NCBI RefSeq assembly: GCF_001949145.1
Contig: NW_019091684.1
Location: 115,474 to 131,886, forward strand
Length of the DNA stretch: 16,413 nt
Direction: 5' to 3'
Source: Acanthaster planci
Lineage: Eukaryota > Echinodermata > Asteroidea > Valvatida > Acanthasteridae
Below are positions 8,734 through 16,413 of the stretch, piece by piece. The notes under the pieces are model-generated. The model was not told the DNA's origin. It made no database searches and saw nothing but the letters and a program-made list of their open reading frames with translations. Numbering within the stretch: position 1 is the first letter of the stretch; each line of letters opens with the position of its first letter. The position numbers and the translations under genes are program-made.

Positions 8734-11081
8734 ATCTCGTTTAAAATAGGGAAAAATCCTCAATCTCAAGTTAATATCGAACAGAGGTATTGGTATTTCA
8801 AAGGGTGCCTTTATGGAAGCACCAATGCAGACCACAGACATCACACTGCTGTGGGGCCCTCAAGAGCTCTGGTGATTGTTATGAGGATCTTACCATTGTC
8901 CTCTAAATCTCCTCCCTGAGAACCAGGGATACGATCCTAGCAGTGTCGAAACCTTGACCGCTGTTTTTAATTTCCAGACTGTTCCTCGGGCTGTCTATAG
9001 GCTCATTTAGACCCTCCATAGACCAAATTTATGTCACAGTTCCCCTTTTTTCTCTAGGTCTTGGTGGTCACTGCAAACTGAAAAGAACCCTTTGGACCAC
9101 ACATGGGCTAATTAAACCCTGCTGTTTAAAGATTTTTCCAAACAACTACTTCGACTCTTCACAGAAATAAGCTACATGTATTTCTACTCCCAACTGCATT
9201 AGAAATGGTAACTATTTTCCCTTGATATATTAGTATCTTAAGAAATTCAAATATACTCACTGGCTATTACATTTTTTTTCCAGTGCTGAGTATTAAACTA
9301 GCTTTTCTATATCTTCATTCCTCTTTTGATTAATTGTTATGTTCTTATTTGCTATAAATAGAACAGTTACACATAACTGCTCTTGTTTTTTTTCTTGGAA
9401 ACGCCAACTTCCATTTGATTCAGACATTTTGATATAGGTAACTACTAATTAAAACAGTCTGGGAAAGACTCTAGTCTCAGATTCAATATGACAAAACTGA
9501 GCTTCTTAAATCGAAATGGAACGTAATACTCAGTTTCTGTCTGCTCAGAACTTCAGAGCGCTAAGTTCAAAGTACAACGCTTACTATTTTTACACTTACA
9601 ATAATCATGAAACAATTTTCTCATCAACAACATGATTGGAAGAATTGGAATGTTTCCGACTTACAAAACCCTCATTTTAAATCTCACGTTTCTTTCTTTA
9701 CTCTGTTCTCCCCCATGTTTTTTGGCAATCTGTTCCCTTAAAGACAAATCATCAACAACAAATTCTTGTGTTATTTATAGTATTAAATGAAAACACAATT
9801 GTGACTTGTTAATTGCCAAAATTTCAGAACGGCAAGTCGGTTTGATGTACCTTGTGTCACTTTGAGCTACAAAGATTTCTTTATAAAAAAAAAAAAAATT
9901 CTTCTCTGTACATGCCTTGTAACGGTGGCTCCCAGTGGCATCACAACTTCTTGTAACGTTGAATTTCATGGAACTACTTACAAGTACACGATTTGGGGCC
10001 AGTCACTTGGGGCCGTTTCGCAATACTCAACTTCGTCTCCGTCGAAGGTGCTTTGGTTTTATTTTCACCTGACTCTGATGCTGTCCAATAAATACACGTA
10101 GTAAGAACAATAATGCCACAGGAACCTCAGATCAGATGCAAAAGGGTACAGTATCTCAATGCTTCAGGCCTACAATCAGGAATTGATTTTGGAGACGAAG
10201 CCTGAGACAGAGATGAAGTCTAGAACTGGAAAACAGCCCAGATAAGCCACACAAACAGAGGCTTTGGAGGATGCCACACCTAACATCTGCAAAGGCTCCC
10301 AGTGGAGTATAGTGTAGGTCCATTTGCATATCAAAGGTTTAGCTCCACATTCCTTGGGGTGTGTCGCTAACATCCACTACAGTTACTTCTGCAGTGAACT
10401 GCAGGGGAAGCCATAAGTGAATACTGAAGTGATTTTCGACAATGTAAGGACTAGGACAAGGGTAAAGGGAAGATTTAAACTAAGATACAGAAAAATTCCA
10501 CTTTGTGGCATAAATTAACTGGATGCATGGATTGGATAGACACGGGGCAAAATTTAAGAAGACCCTGAGACTGGGTATAGTATATATTGCCTAGAAGATG
10601 CACATGATCAGTAACGATCGGATGAAAACCAGCTACAAGTGCAGACTTCACTTGGGTCCAGTAGCAGCGAAACAACTTTACAAGGGGGTAAGGGGGCAGT
10701 TGTAAGACACTGGACATCAGCTATTAATGGACGGAGCCAATAAACCCTGCCCCATTTTAAGACCTGCCAAAGGTAGCAGGGAAGGGGCATGTCCCCCCCC
10801 CCGCTTCCACCAGACAGGCCTACTGCTACCACCAAGCAGGGACTACTGAGTTCTCCACTCAGAAACCCTTGCTGGCACCTCGTTGTGGGAATGTTTTCTG
10901 TAGTTGGGTAAAGTTGGACCGAGTTGTGGGGACATTCCGGGTGCCCACGGTAACTGCAATGCCAGCTGGCGTGGACAGTGAACTTACGGAACAAGAAGGT
11001 GCATGTCAGTGCATGAAGAGCACAATGGTGCCGGTGTAGACAGTAAATCTGTCCCCCGAAAACTGTCTGGGGAGAGAGTTA
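8734..11081. other. Long non-coding spacer
   Basis: No exon-like coding block is visible. A 128-codon minus-strand frame at 10608-10994 has no recognisable motif and lies in a locally GC-rich patch where stops are fewer. AATAAA occurs on the plus strand at 10087-10092. On the minus strand it reads from 10063 to 10058, the nearest canonical signal downstream of the minus-strand gene and about 2 kb past its stop. Confidence 0.4.
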
Positions 11082-11168
11082 CCTAGGTAAGAGTGTCCCC
11101 CAGCCTAGTAAATCAGGACCCCTGGCCTGGTAAATCAGTCCCCCCTCCAGGTAATATGCCCCCCTCGC
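11082..11168 (+). repeat. Diverged 22-bp tandem repeat, four units
   Basis: Units start at 11082, 11104, 11126 and 11147. The consensus is close to CCTGGTAAATCAGTCCCCC. A related sequence, CAGTAAATCTGTCCCCC, at 11041-11057 may be a fifth, detached unit. It is GC-skewed and non-coding. Confidence 0.75.
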
Positions 11169-12088
11169 TTTGACGCACAGAAGTTGTAATTTTCTTGCTG
11201 GGTTGATGAATTGATGAATTTTTTTAGCCCTTCATCAAGCTGTCAAGATAGGGGATGTGAGATGTAAAATCAACCAAGCTACGTTTCTGCACGAAATCGG
11301 CAAAGGTAACAATCCGAATTCTGCTAACTTCTTGCACGCGTAGCAATTAATGCCCATCTTCATCAGGATGCCAGACCCAGTGATACATCAAAAGAACAAC
11401 CTAAGTTTGCTTCTTCGGATCCACACAAATGCAAAATGATCAGGGAAAATGACTCATTTTGTAGGAGCTAGTTACATTTTCTGTGCACACCAGCTCCGTA
11501 CCACTGCGCCCTGGACTTAAAGATCTTAAAGGTTACTAGTCTGTGGTAAAAAAAAATGTGACCAATCTGTAAAAATAAGTCAAAAGTTGCAAGGGCTCTT
11601 CAGGGCCAATTTTGAGTTCTGGTTTGAAATAGAAAGAGTACCCTGAGCTATTTTGATGCATCAATCAATTTGATTTCCTGATCATTGATCAAAATGGACA
11701 TGACATGTATGGCGGCGGCAGATAAGATTCATTTTGATTTTAGAGCCAGATTCTTTTGAATACCTGTAATTAAACGTTTCTTTGATGACTTGTGACACAT
11801 TTTGTAGCATGCGGCTCATGAATGACATGAATATTAATGATATGCTAATAACCTACACATGAATAAACCAATCCACAGCATCAAGTTACACGGATGCTGT
11901 TTTACATAGCTGAATAAATTGTGCAAAATGAACCAGTTGCAATAACTTGTCTCATGTACTAGTTATCTTTTGGAATGGTCCAGTGAAATATGAACAGAAG
12001 CTGAGAGAAATATTGCTGCAAAGTACTTAAGAGTTTGTCGCTGGCAAGCTTGTCCACTCTGGAAAATTTCTTGAGAGTGAACAATCCA
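11169..12088. other. Presumed 3' UTR or flank of the minus-strand gene
   Basis: No open frame with exon features. It lies immediately downstream of the TAA at 12089-12091 on the minus strand, so part of it is probably 3' UTR. No minus-strand AATAAA is present in it. Confidence 0.4.
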
Positions 12089-12315
12089 TTACTGGGCTCG
12101 GAAGTGGCTGTTGCCGTAGGTGCCCATGTATGCGGCCCAGCGCTGCTCGTCGTAAGGCAAAACCTTGGCGCAGCGCTGGTTTGCAGACTGTTTCTTGCAG
12201 CGGCATGTCAAACGCAGTCGGTAGACGGTCAGCTCACCGGTGTGGATGTTGAAGGGGTAGATGTCCAGTGGGCCCAGGCGAGATACATACTCCTCTCGCT
12301 GCTTCCTGGTAGTAC
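12089..12315 (-). CDS. Terminal coding exon of the precursor-like gene
   Basis: The acceptor is ATTTCCCAG|G at 12316-12317 (minus strand), after a long pyrimidine tract. It encodes 74 residues and TAA. The segment is compact and looks globular: TTRKQREEYVSRLG, YPFNIHTGELTVYRLRL, TCRCKK, QRCAKVLPYDEQRW, and the end GTYGNSHFRAQ. Third positions are strongly C/G-biased, as expected of a real exon. Three cysteines (C-x-C and one more) suggest an extracellular disulfide-bonded fold. I cannot name the domain. Confidence 0.85.
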
Positions 12316-15300
12316 CTGGGAAATATTTTGGGCGTGCAGAAAGAAGAAAAGAAAGAAGAGAATTGCAGTCAATTGTTACTTGAAAGTGTTGCAATCGAGA
12401 CCGTCAGACAAACAGTTACAGGTTCAAGTTTGTTGACACATCGCTTTAAGTAGAATACAGACGCAGACACAGGTATGCAAATAGCCTTCCATGGCATACC
12501 GAATCTCAAGTTTTGCCTGGGTTTGTGCCAACGATAAGCCTAGCGGGCTTCACTTTTCACGACTAGCACTGCAGTATTACAATAGCTCAACGGATCAAAC
12601 ATACAGAACACGGATGACCATCCACCGTTTTCTCTGCAACAGGACCTGTCATACAAAAACATCCTAGTCTGTAGAACAAGAAGAATGCGTAAAATTGATA
12701 GTCACCTTCTGTGCACTTGTCCATTGCCATGTGTTCATACGCATCATGATCCAGACCGTAAAACACACCTACCAAAGACAAACGAGAAGTTACATTCATC
12801 ATTGCAGCATCTGAAAATTTCTTTCAGCTGTTACTAGAATCGTACTTCACATTTACAGTGGTTCCTTGCAATGTTAAAAAAGCTATTACCGAGTACCAAC
12901 TAAAGGTGCAAGAGGTCTTTGCAACTACCTTTGTTTACATCTCCTAATTTAAGCAGATTTCAAACAACTGGGGAAGCTCAAATTCCCTGACTGAAAGCTC
13001 CTTTCTTTTTAAAATACATGGCCTGTAATTGAGTGGTTCAAAACCCAGGAAATCTGTCGTTTGTGTTTTTCAACTGAGTGTTTCATTCAAAATCCAGGGG
13101 TGCAAAACCAAATGGAATCTGGAAGGAGTCATACTCGTACTTTTGGGGTTCATACGCTGAGTCTCCTTAGCCATCCACTCATCGATGCATTGTTGTTGCT
13201 CTGGAAGAATAATCTGGCACAAGAGAGAACAAAAGGGGACCACTCAGCTTGCTGGAATTACAGCAATTACAACCTCCATCTCAAAAAATGTGGCAGGCAA
13301 AAATAACAATTTTGGATGCCGAGTTTATAAAATGACCCAAGGACATGACAAAAGACATGTACACAATTTCAAAATGAAACAGGGATTCAAGTGGCCACAT
13401 TCACTTAAACTGGAATGGGGTTGTAAAAAGTTGAAAGTTAAGTTGTTCTCATAATGTTACACTGAGCAGATGTACAAAAAACTGGCAAAGTAAAAATTGG
13501 CATAAAAAAATCCTGAAATCAGCCAAAAGGCTGAATATCAAAGCCTTGACGAACCCAGGTCATCAACATCTGGAAGGCTCCGTCAGACTCACCTGGGTGT
13601 CGGATGGATAGAACCAATAGGTGGCAAAGACCAGATCCATGCTGTCCCCTGCCGAATCTGCCTGGCCGGGTAAGACTGGGGCCAGGGTGCCCGTGGAGAT
13701 AAGCCGCTGCACACCCCCAGCATCATGAGGGCCTGCGTGGCGCCCGCGACGAGGACTTGCACGGGACCCGTGAACTCGTTTGAAAGGCCCACCCAGATGG
13801 GCCGACTGCCCAGTAAGCTCCGTGGCCCCCCTTGTGTGCTGATCTTCATTCCGTGGTTTTTCTTTCCGAGTCCCTCGACCTTCCAATTTCTGATACAATT
13901 CCTTGTCCAGATACTCAAGAGGAATAAGTGGAGGTTTGCGCTCATTGGTCGGCCCCGAGACATGCTCTTCATCGACTGCCTCTCCTTTCCCGGTCTTCCG
14001 GGTTTCTAATCTCTGGAAGAGTTCCTTGACCAGGTCGTGGAGGGGAAGAAATGGGGGTCTGTGCATATGACCTGCCCCTCGCCTCTTCCTGAAATATCTC
14101 TTGGATGGATTTGAGAAACCCTCCTGTGATGGGGAGCCATACATCCTGTCCAGCCATTTCTTGGTCTCATCCCTGTCGGCATTGCTGACTCTGCCGTAGG
14201 GGCTACCACTGTCTTCGTATCCCTGTCTGTTACCGTATCTGTTGTACTGCCCCCTTCCGTTTGTTTCACTCTGCGTGTCAAACAAGTCACCGTAATAGGA
14301 TTTCTTTCTGGGGTCACTCGGCCGTGCTGGGTGCTGCCAGTCTGAACTTCCAGCTAGCGGGCCAGACGGGCCCAAGTGGCCCTTGTTGATCGGGTATCCT
14401 CGCACGTCGTCTACTAGTGAATCATCTGCATCACTGAGCTGATCATCCTGCAGGAGTTGGTTCAGAAGCTCATCCAAGAGCTTCTGGGACAGTCTACCAT
14501 CAGAATCCAGGGACTGACTTGGACTTTGTGGATAGCGGTCTTCGGGATAGAAATCTAGTGGATCAGCGCCCTGTGGATTTGGCTTTTGTGAATGATTCTG
14601 TGATGGATCAGGGTCACGCGAATCCACATCCTGTGAATCAGGGACCGGCTGACTTGGCTGACGTTGATCCTCACTGGGTTGCAAGTCTACAGGGGGTTCA
14701 AATATAGGCAATTCATCCTCGTTATCAAACCCTAACCTTGGTGCAAGTCTGTTGGTGGCCGTTTGGTCTTGTTGCTTTGGCAGCGGATTAAATCCACCAT
14801 CCTGCATGGAGAAACAGGAAAAAAAACATCACTGAAACTGTCAGTACTTGATTTAAGAAGGTAGTGAAAATATGTCAAATTTTAATGCAGTTTTGTTTGT
14901 AAGAAAATTTATCTTAGAGAAGCAAAGTATGCTGCTTGGGGACATAAGTCCAAGTAAACTTACCAAGTCATGGAATTGCTCATTTGGCACATCAACTAAA
15001 TCTGAACCCTCCCTTCCATCCGAGTGGGCTCTGCCATCCCAATTCTGATCCCCCCTTTCCTCGGAGTGGAGACTCCCACTTTGGTCAGAGTTGTGGTCAT
15101 TCAGATTTTCCAGGACTAGTTCCTTGACTTTTTCCAGCACGTTGGGGTGCTTGTCCAGGTAGGCCTTGGCAAGCAGACTAGAGTTGATATTGTACTGGTA
15201 TTCGTCAGATTTTCTATCAACTACGACAAAAAAAAAAAGCCAGAAAGGAGTAATTTAAAATTTGAAGAATGTAGAATTTCAAACAGGTGAATGTCTGTCT

Positions 15301-15635
15301 ACAGCAACAGACTGTCCACTCTAAAAATCATCATCATCCATCATTAATTTTGTGTACTCGTGAATATGCATGTAAATGTAATCAAAGAGCCATTAAACCA
15401 CCAACAGCTTGTTCCCCCAACAAAGGCAGCTCAACAACCCCCCACCCCCTTACAAAAACAGTCTGGCTACTCCACTGGGGAGATTTTCAAGATCCCTTAC
15501 GTGAGTTGTAAATCTGCTTTCCTGGGGGCATCATGTCACGGTTCAACAGGTACATGCGAGAATAATCTTCAGTGTTGAATCGTTGCTTGCAGAAATCTGA
15601 GCGACTGAGTTTACCAATCCCCACATCCTCGTCAT
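12089..15635 (-). CDS. Unrecognised precursor-like protein, 3' part of gene (six exons)
   Basis: I do not recognise this gene. Joining 15635-15501, 15220-14964, 14801-13593, 13198-13156, 12768-12706 and 12315-12089 (minus strand) gives about 640 codons. Junction phases agree and GT...AG is present at each. The 5' end, including any signal peptide, is upstream of the window. The order is: a Tyr/Arg-rich N-terminal part with one Cys; a helical stretch with VLEKVKELVLENL; a long acidic D/S/Q/P-rich, probably disordered region with a pentapeptide array; basic sites including RKRR; two copies of a 19-residue motif; and a C-terminal globular part with WFYPSD, DAYEHMAMDKC and RLTCRCKK. No membrane segment or catalytic motif is visible. 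A secreted proprotein cut at basic sites is my inference. Introns are 162-394 bp and look empty. Confidence 0.75.
12706..12768 (-). CDS. 63-bp internal exon of the precursor-like gene
   Basis: The acceptor is TTTGGTAG|G and the donor GAAG|GTGACT. The frame that joins correctly to the terminal exon reads VFYGLDHDAYEHMAMDKCTE, with split codons at both ends (phase 1 in, phase 1 out). Another frame is open too, but it runs into a stop in the next exon. Confidence 0.65.
13156..13198 (-). CDS. Candidate 43- or 58-bp micro-exon
   Basis: This exon is needed to reconcile phase 0 at the end of the large exon with phase 1 at the next exon. With acceptor TTCCAGAG|CAA it reads QQQCIDEWMAKETQ in phase 0. 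Two donors both leave phase 1: C|GTATGA after 13156 and A|GTACGA after 13141. The second adds five residues, MNPKS. The Cys and amphipathic wording suit the surrounding domain, but support rests on frame logic alone. Confidence 0.45.
13593..14801 (-). CDS. Large 1209-bp exon of the precursor-like gene
   Basis: Open throughout: 403 codons, with acceptor CCATGCAG|GAT and donor ACCCAG|GTGAGT. The first two thirds are low-complexity and acidic (Asp, Ser, Gln, Pro, Asn), with a six-unit pentapeptide array at 14550-14639. Basic clusters follow: RKK, SKR and RKRR (14079-14090). After RKRR come two 19-residue repeats, linked by charged sequence, and then STGTLAPVLPGQ, DLVFATYWFYPSDTQ. Between 13719 and 13825 the annotated frame gives an Arg/His/Gly-rich stretch. 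The next frame there has a smoother hydrophobic reading and C/G-rich third positions, suggesting paired indels. A Met near 14807 is intronic and not a start. Confidence 0.85.
13881..14060 (-). repeat. Duplicated 19-codon motif after the RKRR site
   Basis: At 14060-14004 (minus strand) the protein reads RPPFLPLHDLVKELFQRLE. At 13937-13881 it reads KPPLIPLEYLDKELYQKLE. Eleven of 19 positions are identical, with no gap; the copies start 123 bp (41 codons) apart. The pattern is PP..PL..L.KEL.Q.LE: a proline-rich head followed by an amphipathic helix. Both copies lie next to basic residues (HR/RK before, TRK or GRGTRK after), as in precursors that release several related peptides. Peptide release is inference. 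Confidence 0.8.
14079..14090 (-). other. Furin-type cleavage motif RKRR in the precursor
   Basis: The codons AGG AAG AGG CGA encode R-K-R-R, matching the furin/proprotein-convertase consensus R-X-K/R-R. It is followed by small residues (GAG). It lies between the acidic low-complexity region and the repeat-plus-cysteine part, so cleavage would separate a pro-region from a C-terminal product of about 190 residues. SKR, nine residues earlier, is a second dibasic site. Confidence 0.55.
14550..14639 (-). repeat. 15-bp coding minisatellite, six pentapeptide units
   Basis: Read on the minus strand, exactly 90 bp divide into six 15-bp units encoding DSQDV, DSRDP, DPSQN, HSQKP, NPQGA and DPLDF. Most units begin GAT, AAT or CAT followed by TCA, TCG or CCA, then a Gln or Arg codon. 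The preceding PSQPVP may be a decayed seventh unit. Units are diverged but stay in frame. Confidence 0.7.
14964..15220 (-). CDS. 257-bp exon of the precursor-like gene
   Basis: The acceptor is TTTTTGTCGTAG|TT and the donor GACTTG|GTAAGT, which is near-consensus. The exon encodes 85 codons plus a split Leu: DRKSDEYQYNINSSLLAKAY, then LDKHPNVLEKVKELVLENL (a predicted amphipathic helix), then a Ser/Asp/Gly/His-rich tail with GRAHSDGREGSDLVDV and the end EQFHDL. NSS is a possible N-glycosylation site. The KELV.ENL helix resembles the KEL.Q.LE motif in the next exon. Confidence 0.78.
15501..15635 (-). CDS. 135-bp exon, most 5' exon visible of the precursor-like gene
   Basis: The acceptor is CTGTTTTCAG|AT and the donor AACTCAC|GTAAGG. 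It encodes 44 complete codons with split codons at both ends: DEDVGIGKLSRSDFCKQRF, then NTEDYSRMYLLNRDMMPPGK, then QIYNS. It enters in phase 1, so at least one more upstream coding exon must exist beyond 15635. I found no clear candidate before the window ends. Confidence 0.65.
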
Positions 15636-15909
15636 CTGAAAACAGCATTCACAATCATAGCAACACTGAAATGTGCAGGCTTGACATCTCTATTTCAAAT
15701 GTCATTCTTAATCCCTGATGCTTAGTGGTCCAAAGTCCTTTTAACAAAAGCTGGTGTCACAACCATTTGACATGTGCATTATTATTTCACTGCTTTTGTG
15801 TTGGAAGCTTCATGTCGCTCATCTTATATTTGTCATGCTCATCGGTGCTCGACGCATTATGCTGTTACTGTCCTTGTCTAAGATGTTTCAAACAAATACA
15901 GTTGCACAA
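15636..15909. other. Intron or upstream flank of the minus-strand gene
   Basis: AT-rich, with no supported exon on either strand. Confidence 0.4.
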
Positions 15910-16000
15910 CAGTGGCAGAGCTAGGACTTTACTAGTGGGGGGCACCAGCATCTTATGGGGGGGACACCAGCTTTCAGTGGCGTGGTTTTTGGGGGCAAGG
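15910..16000 (+). mobile_element. hAT-like terminal motifs, element fragments
   Basis: CAGTGGCAGAGCTAGGACTT starts at 15910, and CAGTGGCGTGGTTTTTGGGG starts at 15975 in the same orientation. Both are followed by G-rich stretches ending GGGGGCA. CAGTGGCGNAGCTAGG is a common terminal inverted repeat of hAT-type DNA transposons. No matching inverted end is seen before 16413, so these may be decayed ends or nested fragments. Confidence 0.35.
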
Positions 16001-16198
16001 TCTTGTTAGCCTTGTTCAATATTCATTCATCCGTTTTAACGGAACACATTGGTGGCATCGGGTTCAAGTATGGTGTGACGCTAGGCCAAGTTCAACTGTT
16101 GCCAAGGACAAGGTCACGATGCGCAACACCCCTGGTTTCAACCTGATGGGCCAGGCCATTGCAGAGTCAGGAGTTTGCACATACAATGGGGTTCAATA

Positions 16199-16366
16199 CG
16201 GGCATTTCACCATAGCACCTCTACAAGAGTATGCAACACGTTGGCCAATCACAATGTGCGAAATCTGTCGACCCAATGCGTGTTTGGAAAGGGTCGGCAG
16301 ATTTCGCGCACTGGGATCGGTCAACGCATTGCAAATTCTTGGAGGTGCGCTATTATGAATCGCCCG
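16199..16366 (+). mobile_element. Fold-back MITE, copy 3 (best preserved)
   Basis: 168 bp, flanked by TA at 16197-16198 and 16367-16368. The right end GCGCTATTATGAATCGCCCG is the inverted counterpart of the left end. The inner arms GCGAAATCTGTCGACCC and GGGTCGGCAGATTTCGC surround the loop AATGCGTGTTTGGAAA. Orientation is the same as copy 2. As in copy 2, CAA and TTG extend the inverted repeat beyond the TA. Confidence 0.88.
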
Positions 16367-16413
16367 TATTGATGTGTAGTTCTGAGGTAGTGCAATAGCA
16401 ATTTGATACATTG

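Noticed and set aside
8926-8975. tRNA-like string AGGGATACGATCC...GTCGAAACC
   Set aside because: No cloverleaf can be drawn: the acceptor and anticodon stems do not pair.
10929-10938. GGGACATTCC, a perfect NF-kappaB consensus match; also ATGCAAAT near 12475
   Set aside because: Single short motif matches are expected by chance in 16 kb, and neither sits in a recognisable promoter.
10608-10994. Open frame of 128 codons on the minus strand
   Set aside because: It lies in a locally GC-rich patch with long C and G runs. No domain, exon border or plausible composition supports it.
12035-12436. Plus-strand frame of 133 codons
   Set aside because: It is antisense to the terminal exon of the minus-strand gene, which has correct splice borders and phase.
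13563-15635. Resemblance to the luminal region of receptor tyrosine phosphatase IA-2/PTPRN
   Set aside because: The low-complexity style and dibasic sites are similar, but the RESP18-like cysteines, membrane segment and phosphatase domain are all absent. The gene ends in a different cysteine-containing domain.
16085-16190. Possible plus-strand exon reading VKDK/TMRNTPGFNLMGQ style sequence
   Set aside because: The frame is plausible in composition, but I see no good splice borders or homology, and it abuts MITE copy 3. Not enough to call.

Overview
The window is animal genomic DNA. It is AT-rich, its genes are split by short spliceosomal introns (GT...AG), and it holds several small non-autonomous DNA transposons. 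Nothing in it looks bacterial: there are no operons and no Shine-Dalgarno-led ORFs. The palindrome TACATGTA recurs, and the ABC-transporter exons are metazoan in type, so a marine invertebrate deuterostome (amphioxus, hemichordate or echinoderm grade) is my best guess. The taxon is inference only.

Layout. (1) Bases 1-2984, plus strand: the last four coding exons of a mitochondrial ABC half-transporter of the ABCB8 type, from just before the signature motif to the stop. Two introns carry near-identical copies of a 121-bp repeat. (2) Bases 2985-12088: about 9 kb with no convincing exon. It holds a 78-bp tandem duplication, a promoter-like CCAAT/TATA pair, two copies of a fold-back MITE, one pogo/Tigger-like MITE, and two small tandem repeats (17 bp and 22 bp). 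(3) Bases 12089-15635, minus strand: the last six coding exons, about 640 codons, of a gene I do not recognise. The product looks like a processed precursor. It has a long D/S/Q/P-rich region, a furin-type RKRR site, two copies of a 19-residue motif, and a C-terminal cysteine-containing domain. (4) Bases 15636-16413: an intron or upstream flank of that gene, with hAT-like terminal motifs and a third copy of the fold-back MITE.

The two genes converge tail to tail and nothing suggests a shared function. The most interesting object is the minus-strand precursor gene. Its large exon also shows two apparently compensating frame shifts, each at a homopolymer G tract.
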